Source of the DNA: Lepeophtheirus salmonis
Taxonomy: Eukaryota > Arthropoda > Copepoda > Siphonostomatoida > Caligidae
Length of the DNA: 64,000 nt
Assembly: GCF_016086655.4 (NCBI RefSeq)
Contig: NC_052132.2
Coordinates: forward strand, 15,750,805-15,814,804
Reading direction: 5' to 3'
The position numbers and the translations under genes are program-made. Shown here in pieces: positions 45,690 through 57,649 of the stretch (position 1 is its first letter; every line of letters begins with the position of its first letter). The notes below the pieces were generated by a model. The model worked only from the letters and a program-made list of their open reading frames with translations. It did not search any database and was not told where the DNA came from.

Positions 45690-48300
45690 ACTTGGCTTTG
45701 ATTTCTCCTACATTAACTCATATGGTAAAATAACATTTTATAAACCTGAACCTTCCTCTGATTATAAATTGATTTGCTTGGAATTACACATATCTTATAA
45801 AATTTCTCTATTAAGTATACCAAAATGGTTCATTGAAGACAATAAATACCAAACAAAATTTAAAAAAAGATTTGCTAGGAGGTTTTAATGACAGTTTTTC
45901 ATCCAAACAAGCGACTCAACGCCTCATAAAAATAATTCATTCAACGACTTCACAGTTTCTTTTGGAAAATAGGAAAGAAACAAGGCTATACACCAGTCAA
46001 GTGGATAATGTTCTCAATAATGGATCAATTTTTGCTCGCACGTATTTCCCTGATTTTCTGATATTTTAGAACTACAGAAATTGCTAAGGCCGAAATGAAA
46101 GAAAAAGTTGAGTTGGAAGGGTTTGCGTGCAGAAGACTTAAGAAATTTTTTAAGAAAAACAGATTTTCTGTCCCCAATGTTAAAAAAAAAATTATTCATG
46201 AAGGAAAAGTTATAACTAAACCGGTAGATGTGTTACTATACAAACTGTAGCCATGGGAGACCAATTACGGTTCTCAATGAATCATATGGGATTCTCTCAG
46301 GAGTATTGGCTAAACAGATTCAACCAATTCTCAACAAAAAAAAATTGGGATTGAACAAAAAGAATTATTAAAGAATAGGAAAATTTTCGATGTTTCAAGC
46401 AATATTCAAGCTGCAATTGACACTGTGGAAAGTAGGAAGAAGTTTGGAGCAATAATAGCAAAAGACTTCTGCAAAGCTTTCGACTCTATTTCACATAGGC
46501 AAATTCTTAGATCTGTAGAAAAGTCACTTCCGAAACGTTTTTTTAACCCGGTACGTGCCTTGCTATATAACGGCACTTCAACGATCTCACTGGATGGACT
46601 AGAAATCCAGCCAATAATCTTAGAAAAGAGCTATCGTCAGGGATGCCCCTCGGCTCCACTTCTTTCCATAGCTGCAATCAAAGATCTCGTTTTAGGTGTT
46701 ACAAAGAGGTACAGAGGCTTCGGGATTAGCTTTGAAGGATCACAGCATATTAATAATTTGTATGCAGATAATTTAACTTTAAGGGTAGAGGCGAATTCTG
46801 AGTCTCAGCTAATTGCCAGAATAAAATTCTTATTTAGTTATTTTCGAAAGTTTAAAGAAAAAACAGGATTGGCTGTGAATAAAAATAAGACCTCTATTTT
46901 ACCATTGAGCTTCTGGAAGCCTGAAGATCTTAAAGTTGGAAGTTGTAATATCAGAAGAATGGTGGAAATTTTGGGTATCAAATGGAATAGCATTGGTATT
47001 CATGAAGATAACTGGAACGAAATTTGGACCTCCGTCAACAAAATAATTTCTTTTTTTGGAAAAGATTCAACCTTCAAAAAAGAGTTAACTTTTATAACAA
47101 TTTGGTAATACCTTTAATTTTATATAAGGCTACACCAAATCCGCAATTAGCTGAAAAAGCTATTTTAGAAGAAGATAAATGGCTTAATTGTTTGTTTTAT
47201 AAGAATTATATCGAAGCCATGAAAATACCTAAATCCCATATAGGTGGTGGAGTAGCCCAACTATCTCGTATTGTCGCGAAAATCTACTCCTATTTCAAGA
47301 AACCCAGTAGTTGAATGGAGAAGAAGTATAACGAACCAAGAACTCTATATTTTGCTTATGATGGAGACTAATCTGACCAACAAAATTATATCTTTGATCT
47401 TTCCAGTTTGGGGCTCAGGTCAGAGAATAATTTTGATGTTCACCCCTGCATTTGGTAATGACTTAACCATTGACATACTTCGGCAAAATTAAAAAATAAA
47501 AGTGCATTTTTAGAAATTTAAAGAACCCCTCAATTTTAGAAGAACGCGCAATCACACAGGACATTTTAACTGTTCATAATTTAAATTCGGAAGAATTGCT
47601 CAACGATGGTAGAATACGATTTCCACTTGTAAATTCTTCAAAATATTATTCAATGCCATTTCCGTGGCACGTTAAGATGGCCCCCTAAATTTTGATGCAG
47701 TTGTGAATGGACTCTAGGAACTGTATACTTTGGGCCACCCTATGGGTTGGAAAAGAAAAATAGTGTCTTCTCTGAGGGGAATAAATGATGATAAAAAGTT
47801 TATCGTGAAGTTACAAATCCCCACAGATTGTATTGAATATACTAGGCCTTGCAAGGAAACTAAATAATACCACACTTCATGCGTTTGTGGACTGCCCTAC
47901 CATTTCTATCCTAAAATATTTTGTATCTATAAATCTAAAAGGGCTGACGAATGCGGAAGAAAAATATGTTAAAGGTCTTGTTGTTGTTTTTTTGAAATTT
48001 CAAAGAGGAAGGGTGGAGCTTCTGAGGTAACAAGGGCTTTTGACTTTACATTTCTTAATTGTAAAGATCTCATCACCAGCCGACTAACTAACTATCACTC
48101 TATTCGGGAGGATGAGTTGAGAGGTATCATCTTGGCAGCTTCAGCCCACCATGTCTCTCGCACAATGAAAATCCCTAAATCAGGATGTGAGTCATAGAAT
48201 TTTGCAGGGGAAGAAATGCGGTACCTTCCATCAACTTCACGGAATCGTCGAAGTATTTTAAAAAGGGTTTTAAGAAATTTGAACAAATATTTATCATAAT
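45690..48300 (+). mobile_element. Non-LTR (LINE) retrotransposon remnant with reverse transcriptase
   Basis: Decayed ORF2 read across several frames. 45833-46069 and 46078-46245 are pre-RT segments. 46250-46420 carries HGRPITVLNESYGILSGVLA (RT block 1). 46425-47108 is an open 227-codon stretch with DFCKAFDSISH (block A region), SYRQGCPSAPLLS (the RQGCP block), NNLYADNLTL (the YADD active site, second Asp changed to Asn) and KTGLAVNKNKTS. 47108-47314 is thumb and connector sequence. 47830-48180 reads HAFVDCP-like and LTSRLTNYHSIREDELRGI, consistent with an ORF2 C-terminal region. No endonuclease or poly-A tail was identified. The clade could not be assigned. It is inactive owing to stops and the YADN change. 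Confidence 0.87.
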
Positions 48301-48549
48301 TGTTAATTTGCTTTGTTAACTGTTGTTGTTTTTTTAAGATTGATATTTAGAATATTAGTTGAAATCATAAAGCATTAAGTATAAACTATAATGTTTATTT
48401 GTGTACTTTTTACGCAATTGCTCGGGTTTATTTAGATATGTATGTTCTATATAATATATAAACCAAATAAATAATGTTGAAAAAAACAAACAAACAAAAA
48501 ACGAAGAAAATAATGAATAATAGCTGGAATGTATAAAAATTAGTTATAG
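48301..48549. other. AT-rich spacer
   Basis: Between the LINE and the family A copy. No gene. Confidence 0.4.
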
Positions 48550-48740
48550 TTACACATCTCTTGCTTAAAAGACTATCATTACGTTTTATTAGATTAGTCG
48601 TGAGGAGCCCTGAGAGGGTTGAAAAGGAAGCAAACGCAAATCCTACTATTTTTTGATGAAAATATTGCCTGGAATTACTTCAAAGTCAATCCTTAACTCT
48701 AGTCTTTGGCCAATGAAAACTTTTTATCATAACTAGGATA
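48550..48740 (+). repeat. Dispersed repeat family A copy
   Basis: Contains TTACGTTTTATTAGATTAGT, GGAATTACTTCAAAGTCAAT and TTAACTCTAGTCTTTGGCC in family order. Confidence 0.65.
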
Positions 48741-48904
48741 AAAAATAAAAAGATATTAAGCCAGGGAAGACTCTCCCTAAATCAGGTAACAACAGAAAAA
48801 ATCCGGGGCCTCTTTTATAATAGCATTTTGAACATCTCTGCTCATCTCCTACAGGTATCTTGTCTCATTGAAAGAGGTTATGAACTATGATGTTACTTCT
48901 GCAA

Positions 48905-49035
48905 CTCTAATGACGTAGTTAGTAGTAACTACGTCATTTCAGCTGTTGAAGTTTCTACCAATAAGGACCAGTTCTAGGACTGACAAATTTGATTAGGACC
49001 GAACTGATAGGACTACAGATTTTGTAGACCGATCC
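48905..49035 (-). repeat. Family D repeat, left arm, inverted, with palindrome
   Basis: Inverse of 3620-3750, including CTAGGACTGACAAATTTGAT and TTGTAGACCGATCC. At its inner end ATGACGTAGTTA and TAACTACGTCAT form a 12-bp palindrome around GTAG (about 48910-48937). Confidence 0.7.
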
Positions 49036-50125
49036 ATGTGGATAATGTCTCCCTTGAAGATATTTTTGACTTATCATAAGGCAATTGAATGAAGAATTTC
49101 AATTATTTGGTTTGATATTTAAGTAAAACTCACGTAAATTAGTTTCCATAAGTAAATATATTTTTCCTCCTGTGTCATTTTATAAATAAGAATACAATAT
49201 CTTGATAATAGAGGCAATCTGAGGCCCATTTATGTTTTTTTAGTAGTTGTATTCTAATACTTCTGTTATGATGGAAATGGTTTTCCACACATCCAGAAAT
49301 GAATTGTATAAGGGACAAGGCGCTATTCGAATGACACATGGGTGTCGATAGTCACACTAAAAATAAGATTATTATTTTATAATATCTTAATTTTGAATTA
49401 ATAAAATATGTGATTAACATACAACAAGTCCATATAGGTGTAATTTTGAGTGGATTTCTTTCATGTTTTTGGTGAAGGCAATGCTCAATTGTGAGCCTCT
49501 ATCTTCTGGATTCGGAGGGGTTATTATATGACAAATTGAAGAATTCATCTTTTTCCGAATCAAATAATCTAAATATCCTGTTAATAACTCTTGTTTTTTT
49601 GTTATCCGACCCATTCCAGCCTCGGCAGTAATCTAAGAAACAAATCTCGTTAGAAGAAATACTTTTATAATTTGTAACATAATTATTATATTATTGTCGA
49701 ATGACTTTGAATGTGGGCAAGGGGCTTTATTTGCCACATATATTACTCATTTATGAATTTGCTGATTTCTTTTGAAAAGTTTTGATGTTTTCGGTTTAAA
49801 AAAAAAAAAGAATTTATAAATTATGAATACTTTTATCTTAAAATTCATAGCAATCAAATAGATTAAAAGAGTTGTCAATTCATAATTCAATCTTTGTGAA
49901 TATGTGATATAATTTTTACCTGAAGACCTGCATATTGAGCAGCAATAAGTAGAGGGGGTGGGTTTGAAAGTCGCATACAATCCGTTCCAGCAATAGGAAT
50001 ATATTTTTGAACATATCAAATTTGTCTAATGTACCAAACCATCCATGAAGATATTGTGGCATTTTCAAGCAAAACCTATCATGAACAAAAATCCCTGCAA
50101 TGTTTCCAGCGCCCGCATTCAAATA

Positions 50126-51535
50126 CTGAAAAGATTAGAGAGATTCTTAGTTATTTCTGTATTTGTATCCATCTATATTAATAAAACAAAGTTGGTCTTT
50201 CTGTCTGTATATTTGAAAACCCGTCACTGGGTGAACTGTATAGAGTGCTCCATGATGTATATCATAGATGCATTTTGATCTAAGAAATACTAATGTACTT
50301 GTATTAATGAAATATTACAGGTGTGTGCAAATAGCGTCGAGCTTGTATATAGGATGCGCTATATATACTCATATAAGTATTTTTGATATAATAAATAATT
50401 ATTTTGTCGTATGAATGAAATATTGCAGGCACTGTTTCGTTTTTGTTTTATTATTGGTCTCTTTATGCATCATTCATGTGGATTTCCAGTATATGCTAAG
50501 ATTTGAATAATTTATCAACGCTGGTATGTAAAGATACATTTTGTTAGTTTTTATTAGTGAGTGCTTTAAAGACTAAAGTACTTGTAAGTCATCCCAACAT
50601 ATATTTTTTTTGCCTATAAATCTTAATATTATTCTTTCATTCTTAAAGACGGAAGACACATGAATAATGAATGTAAGTTTTTGTGAGTAGTCATTGAAAA
50701 AAAAAGTTATTACATGTTGATGTTTTAAATATACTTAGCTCTTATGAGTATATATTGGATTACCTAAATTGTATAAATTCTCATATTTTGGCCCAAAACC
50801 CCGGAGCCTGGCCTGGAGTCTCACATCTCGTAGCCCGACTTATCCCGAAGCCCGATATTTTCTAGACCGATCCACCTCTAATAAAAACGTTATTTAAAAA
50901 TAAAATAAAAGGGGGAAGTACTTTATAACAGTTCTTCAGGACTCGTTTCATTTGACTCTTTTAGTAACAGAGTTATAATAGAGGGACATGAATTCTGTAT
51001 AGTGTTGTTAAAACTTTTAATGGAGTCATTTCTCTGGCATTACAAAGTTCACAATGAATATATTATCAATAAAAAAATGATTGTGAATTTAAATAATATT
51101 TAGCAGCGAGCTAAAGTACTCCCTGGCTCATTAAATCAAATTAAAAAAAAAAAAAAAATCAAACTGTAAGTATTATTCGTTTATTCCTAAAGAGAAAAGA
51201 TTTAAGTATGAGTAGTTTATTTTATCATTTTATTTTTTGTTTCAGACCAGTTAAGAACAGTTCTTAAGAGTGTCGTTATTTGGACCTCTGTCATTACTAG
51301 AACTGACTAAAAAAAGATGAAGCAAAGTGGAGTGACGTCATCAAGGACCAAACTTTATGAGGTTGCTCATGAAAAAAGGAAGTAACCCTTATAATTTTTT
51401 TGGGAGTTAACATTTTATATTATAGAAAGCAAAGTTTGTCAATTTGCCCACGCCTAAAAACTCTGGACAATGCGTGGTACTATCTTTTGTTGGTCAATGT
51501 TGTTTTGAAATAATAATAACTATAAAATAAATAAC
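50126..51535 (-). other. Large kynureninase intron
   Basis: A 1,410-bp GT/AG intron separating the catalytic-lysine exon from the next. It includes TATATTAATAAAACAAAG followed by TCTTTCTGTCTGT (about 50172-50207), a type of word often seen at ends of dispersed invertebrate repeats, and poly-A tracts. No gene is seen. Confidence 0.7.
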
Positions 51536-52360
51536 CTTGTAGGAGCACCATGCAGCAAAGTCAACATCCCATTCATGAAGTTTTAACTCAACATTCCCGA
51601 CAGCATGTGCTAAATCCCATCCTACCAAGCATCCTCTTGATTTTGCAAATTTTGTTATTTTTTCCATATCAAATTTTTGCCCAGTGTAATATTGTACTCC
51701 TGATAGAAAAATAATGGCTATAGAATCCTTATTTTCTTCAATAACATCCAATATTTCCTGGGTTCTAATCCAGGGTTCATCGTTTTTAGGCTGAATTTCA
51801 ATAAGAGCATCACGGATATTTATTCCTTTTTGATCCATATGGGAAGTTACTGCGTACTTAACATATTTTTAGAATACTTTATTATAATATTTAGAATATT
51901 TTATATTTATGAAAAAAACAACAAAAAAAAAACAGTGTGATCATTGACCTACCCGATCTGATCGGAATGCATGATCCTCCATTAATATTTTGTATCTCCC
52001 CTTTGGATCGGGTCGATAAAACGCAGTTAATAGTAAATGTATGTTGACTGTAAGTCCATTTAAAACAGATATTTCACGAGGATATTTTGCACCAACTATG
52101 TCTACTAAAAAGTCCTTTGGAGACTGATCACATTTAGCAGCTGGAAAAGATCCTTTTTCATGACAAAGAACTCCACTAAATAAAAAAAGAATACACATTT
52201 CAATTATTTTGTTAATTTATTTTGTTATCAACTCACTAATCTTTCCAGTCTTTTAGTACTTTTTGTACAAATTGATTGGTTGTCTTCGGTTGTAATCCAA
52301 GGGAGTTGCCACACATGTAAACAGCAAGATCATTTTCAGTATGTAAACTCTGATTTGTCT

Positions 52361-53474
52361 CTAAATATCAGGAAATAAATCAAGATAATTTTATTTATTA
52401 GTTAACAATGATTGATTATTGCGCGCTTTCTGATTTTTGACAAAAAATATATTTGTATTTATATATTTAATTTATTTGCATCGTTGTAGTATAGACTCGA
52501 ATAAATCATGTATCCCTAAACTCTGTCACGTCGGTACTTTGATTGTACGCCGCATACTTTACTCCAAAAATAAACAAAAAAATGCCCAAAATAAGTTGTA
52601 GTTAACCAATTCTTCCCAACAATGTTTTACAATTCTTTACAAAATGCCGATTTACGGTGTGAAAAAAAAAAAAGAAACTTCCAAGAGGCGTACGCCAAAG
52701 TCTAATATAAATAAATTTTTAATCTTTCACCTATTCAATTTTTTTAATACGTGTTGCTTCGTTTAATTGCATCATTTGCATGAAAAGAATTGATCTCCAA
52801 CTAGCCTTTAAAATGACAAAACAAAGTATAATGGATCAAACAAATTGCATAATGGTTGTTCAAAAATTTATTTATCTAGTATTTTGTAAAAGTTTACAAA
52901 TGATTTGTTGATGCAAAGTGCTTCAATTTGATCCCGTCAGTAGAATCTTCAATCTTTATTACTACGCAATATGAAAGTACTTTGTCTCATTATTATTTTC
53001 TTTAATTAGAGGTATTTAAACGTAACGACTTTTGCAGAATACTGTATTATGTAATTTCTGAAAATTTCATTCAATTTTTTTTTGATGTTTAAGAAAGTTG
53101 TGTTACTTTACTGAAATATCATGTTAGATCACATATTTTGGTGTAGGTTATAACATAAACAGTAGTAAAATGGGGGATGAAATTCCAATGCCGAAATAAT
53201 ACTTTAATATTATAATTTTAGTCTGAAAATGTCTTTTTTAGCGTTATATATTAAATGTTTAATGGGAAAATAAAAAAATATAACTATCTTGTATATTTTG
53301 CTGTAATTATAATTTAAACAATCAACATTGTTATTGAGAAAAAAAAATTAATGCTAATAGACTGTATATTCTGCACGTTCCAAATAAAACCAAAAGTCTA
53401 TTAATAGTTTAAATTTACAAGAAAATTTGTCAAAATGAATATATATTATTCACATAAGCTCTTGGATCTCTCAC
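52361..53474 (-). other. Second large kynureninase intron, with family I piece
   Basis: A 1,114-bp GT/AG intron. 52545-52625 contains CCAAAAATAAACAAAAAAAT and AAGTTGTAGTTAACCAATTC, a diverged family I copy. Confidence 0.6.
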
Positions 53475-53902
53475 CATTGGACAAGTCCTTCATTTTTGGG
53501 ATGTGGAACCTATTTCGAAATGTTTTTAACTCATCATTTTTGTCCATCATTGTAGCAAAGTCCTTACTCGTACAATCCAGATTGTTTTCTCTTGCCAATT
53601 TCTCTAATTTTCCGTGAACTTCCTGAAATATTAAAATAAGAATGAAATAAAATATATAAAACATCCTATTTTTGTAATCAATTTAGACAGTTTAAACTTT
53701 TACATAAAATTGTACATAATCAAAAATGAGATACTACTAATGTGTTTTTTTTTTCCAAACATTGTGTCACGGCACCCAAGTTTGGTCTGATAAATTCTCT
53801 TATCTAGGCTGGCAAGAACCAGTTTGGAAAAAATGGATTTTCCGTTATTTTTCTCACTATCTAATAGAGTAATTAGGCTATTAAAATGAAGAAAAATTAA
53901 GG

Positions 53903-54440
53903 TTAAATATGGGTATAGACATTTATTTGTAAAAAATCAAAGTACTTTTGTTTAAATTTTAGCTTCATACAAAAATCTTCCCCTTGCTGTTTTACAGACT
54001 TTGGGCATTTTGCTATTAGTTTTTCCAGATAGGCAGGTGTGATATCATTCCGAGCATTCTTCAAAATGTTCCACAACTCATTCTTAATTGTGGTACACTT
54101 TTCTATCTTATTGTTCCCCCCCACAATAGTTCAAATAAGGAGATTGAGCTGGCCATTGTATAATATAAAAGATGTGAGAGGCTTCTTTCTTTTCCAAGAA
54201 GTTTTTGCAGAGCTTGGATGTATATTTTGGGTAGTTGTTTTGTTGAAAAAAAACAAACAAAAAAACGTCCTTCCAATTATGCTCTGTCCAGAAGGAATGG
54301 CTTGCGTTTTCATGAATGAATGATAACCATTTTGCTTCAGAATGCTTTTCTTGGATATACATATACAAGCTTCTCTTGCCAGAGAGAAACATTACATATG
54401 AAATTAAGCCTGACCAAAACAGCTTGATTTTTACAGACAA
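53903..54440 (-). mobile_element. Tc1-type transposase remnant
   Basis: The minus strand from 54440 down reads KLFWSGLISYVMFLSGKRSL, then KHSEAKWLSF, then FFQQNNYPKYTSKLCKNFLE (second catalytic region; D to N and H to Y changes) and QWPAQSPYLNY (third region, Asp changed to Tyr). A frameshift leads into NKIEKCTTIKNELWNILKNA, NDITPAYLEKLIAKCPKSV at 53903-54110. It matches Tc1 transposases with the FQQDNDPKHTSK signature. It lies only ~280 bp upstream of the first recognisable kynureninase exon. Confidence 0.87.
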
Positions 54441-55019
54441 ATAATTAAAAATATTTTATGTACCTATTTTTTTCATACTAATTTTCATCGGGTTAAAGTA
54501 AAAAAAATATTCATAAAGTTATAAACATTGATGAAAATGACGGAAAAGTATTTTTTCCCAAGCTTTTTCTTGCCAGCGAATAATAGGTAAAAGACTAAAA
54601 AATGCAGGTCCTTCAAAACAGGTTGACTCGTGGTGCGTCTCATAATTTTTTTATGATAAAAAGTTATTTATCTAAAATAATGGATATTTATACAACAGAC
54701 TGGACACTTGGCTTTCCGAATTATCAAAAATTTCACTAACTGATTAAATTGTTTTTCAGATTTATACTATAATGCCTATAAAATACTCCTTTATAAAAGA
54801 AAATATGGCTATAAGATATTATTAATAAGAGTGGGGTACATCAAGAATGTAAAGTTTAAACGTTCACTCTAGCCTTGCTGTCAGTTTAAATATACTCAAA
54901 GATGAGTCTAATTCATCAAATATTTTTTTTGTGAAGAAATAAATGTTTTTAAGACATTTTTGCGAAAACTTCATTGCCGAAAGCCACTTAGCCAAATGAC
55001 CAAATTGGTGAAAAAAATA
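54441..55019. other. AT-rich spacer
   Basis: No supported gene. It may contain the decayed N-terminal part of the Tc1 element. Confidence 0.35.
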
Positions 55020-55260
55020 ATAAATATATTTGATGATGATTCATAGCTACAATACTACCTATGTAATTATATGGATTTTTGTGAGAATGTGTTTAATAGC
55101 GATTCGAGCCAACTCTTGAAGCATTCTTATAATGAAATCAATCAACGTTTAATCATTGCAAGTCGTGGGTAGTATACATTATTTTATCTTTCAAAATTGG
55201 AGTAACATGAATGGGGAATCATACTCACATAGTATTGCAACAGGAATCATCCTTAAATAT
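55020..55260. repeat. Dispersed repeat family G copy 2
   Basis: Same order of words as 35380-35590, with small insertions (TATATTTGATGATGATTCAT, CTATGTAATTAT, ACATAGTATTGCA). Confidence 0.65.
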
Positions 55261-55439
55261 GAGTATATTTATTATTTTTTATATTAAAATGCCTGTTGGT
55301 AATAGTAAGGGGTTGAGCAAAATGTACACTCACAGAAAGAAATATATTCATTTCATGTCATGTCTATACTATACTATGTCTATACTATTTGATCTATCAA
55401 TAGTATTGCATTTATACGCCAAAGACGAAAAGTAACACT

Positions 55440-55690
55440 GATGATTTGTTGCGGAGTTATAAGTCCTTGTTGGACTCGGAGTAGAATTAAGGATCGACAG
55501 AGCTGTAATTTCTGCCTATATCATTGGTAGAGATTGAGTCGGATTTGTGTTGATTTCCTTAATCTCACAGCTGCTCGTAGCCAAGTTAATCAAACGTCAC
55601 GACAGTCAAACTCCTTTCTCCCAAAATATTTTTCAAATATTCAGGGTGAACACGTTGATTTTCTTTTTCTTTTTTTTAAACATACAGGTG
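55440..55690 (-). repeat. Dispersed repeat family A, near full copy, inverted
   Basis: Contains GGAGTTATAAGTCCTTGTTG, GACTCGGAGTAGAATTAAGG, ATTTCTGCCTATATCATTGG, AAACGTCACGACAG and, at the outer end, GGGTGAACACGTTGATTTTC. It is the least decayed example of the family core. Confidence 0.8.
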
Positions 55691-56739
55691 TACTAGGTCG
55701 ACTTTTGGTGGAGCACGGGCAAAGTAAAACTATGCCTCATTGCTTTATGGAGTCTTCCATATTGCATGTATTTTTTTTCGTGAATTTTGTGGAGTATGAT
55801 TTCATAGTTTTGCCTTCCCTCTTTAGCCGATACTCCATCAAAATCTACATAAAACCTCAACCAAAAACCATACAGGCAATATAGGAGGGTCCATAGGGCA
55901 ACGAGGCCATAGTTATACTTTTTCCAATGCTCCACTAAAAATCGACCTATTATTTTCATACATGCTCATATAAATAAACATCAGTATCACAAAAAATATA
56001 TTAGTTATAACATGACTATAGTAAATGATTTTTCTGTTGATCATATTAACTGTTAGAATAATACGCTTGTGACGACGATTGAAAAAACTTGAACTAATTC
56101 TTATGTTAATCTGTAGAAGATAAATTACAAAAACAATTTTTGAATGACAAGTTTTCAATAGTTTTGGCAAAATGGGATTCTTATACTGACGAGTTTTTTA
56201 GTGAGCAAAAATTGTTGGAGCGATTAATGAGTTTAACCCGCAATTAATCGAGTTTCCCCGACAGCAAAAGCTGGAAATACTTAGCAGCATAATTTAACTC
56301 GTAGTACGTCAATAAGCATTATAGACTGTAGAATCCTCAAGAATAAGAATAGCTTTTAAAAATAATAATAATAAACATTGTTCAGATGGCTACCTACAAA
56401 ATCATTCAGCCGGGAGTAAATGCTTAGAATTTGCGAATCTAGTTATAACCATTTCATTTTCTATCTTGAAAAAGAAGACATCTTTTTTTGTCAGATGTTG
56501 AAATTAATTTTTTTTAGATATATTTACGAATATTTTTATTTAAAAATAATGTATTCTTATGAAAAATTGGATTTTTAAAAAACTGTTAGAAAATATATAC
56601 AGTTCATAATTCTAAATTAACAAAAAATACCGTCCAAAGTATTCTTTAAATCATTCATAATCAGAGCATATATATATTTTAATATCCTACATTGATAATA
56701 ATTAATCTAACTTTTATTCACATCGACAAATTATATAGC
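55691..56739. other. Intergenic, no gene seen
   Basis: AT-rich, no supported frame. Confidence 0.4.
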
Positions 56740-57000
56740 TTAAAATGACACAGGGGCCTCTACAGGATTATATTTGGGAAAGGGGTTTGGTTTTGTTGAA
56801 ATTTCAGAAACTCATAGTTATTCACAAAAAAATTCAATTTTTTGATAAAAAAAATTCAAATGTGAAAATTTTCAAAAAAATATTTAAATGTTAAATTTTC
56901 TCGAAAAAAAAATTCAAAAATCCAAAGCTATTGAGAAAAAAATCAATTTTTTTGATTTTTTTTTGAAAAATTAAATTCTTTGGATGTAAAAATGTGAACA
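56740..57000. repeat. Degenerate AT-rich array with family H start
   Basis: GGGGCCTCTACAGGATTATA at 56753 matches GGGGCGTCTGCAGGATTATA at 57747. It is followed by A-rich repeats with the word TCCAAAGCTATT and T/A spacers. Confidence 0.65.
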
Positions 57001-57649
57001 ACTTTAATAAATATAATATCCTTTTCAGGTTTTAGTTACAAGAAGTCGTTCCCTCCTTCTAGGAAATATCTTATACACCTCTATCCGTGACTGTTTTTAT
57101 TCCTATGGAATGTTCATCCTAATAACTTTTTTGTGAGGAAAGTTCATTATTTGTAGAATAAACATTTGGAAAATTGATTTTTTAATCAATTAATTTAATT
57201 GAAATGAATACAATTATACTTCATGTCAAATATACTTGAAATGATGAAATAATTGTTTGACAGATTTAAGAATAGACTCATTTTAAATTTTATACCGTCA
57301 TTGTTATTTATGATCAATTTTTTAATTAAAATTTTTATTCCTTATATATAAATTAACTCTTTAAGAATCATTATTTCTTTATATAAAAAAAATGTCACAT
57401 TTGATTAGTTTAAAGAACAATTCAAAAATGTTGATGTACCCAAAGGAAACTTTTCCTTACAGTGCAGTTTAGGTAATTATTCATATGAAAGAGTAATTTT
57501 GATTGCATCTTTAAGCTTTTGCCGTAAAAATCCAAAAAGATTCCGGTATTGGTAGTTTGCTTATTGGCTATTAGTATTAAACCAGTTGTCCCAACTGTTA
57601 AACTGTAAAGGATTTTCACTAATATCATAAATTGAGTCATTAAAGTTTA
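57001..57649. other. AT-rich intergenic
   Basis: No supported gene. Confidence 0.35.

Larger units (their letters stand above)
49240..53622 (-). pseudogene. KYNU: Kynureninase, seven exons, one-base frameshift, no visible start exon
   Basis: Exons in coding order: 53475-53622, 52237-52360, 51953-52175, 51536-51856, 49920-50125, 49423-49632 and 49240-49356 (stop TAA at 49240-49242), all with GT/AG borders in compatible phases. Together they give ~450 codons against 465 residues in the human enzyme. The PLP-dependent enzyme cleaves kynurenine and 3-hydroxykynurenine to (hydroxy)anthranilate and alanine. Visible motifs: FRNRFHIPKMKDL, YMCGNSLGLQPK, VNGLTVNIHLLL-type segment, LVGWDLAHAVGNVEL, WCSYK with the catalytic PLP lysine as the last codon of exon 51536-51856, YLNAGAGNIAG, RLSNPPPLLIAAQYAG and the C-terminus IRIAPCPLYNSF. 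Exon 49920-50125 is 206 nt where 207 is required: the frame shifts between TTTGATATGTTC and CCTATTGCTGG, beside an A5 run. The ATG exon (perhaps 10-20 codons) was not located. Otherwise well conserved, so either a very recent pseudogene or a sequence error in a live gene. Confidence 0.92.
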
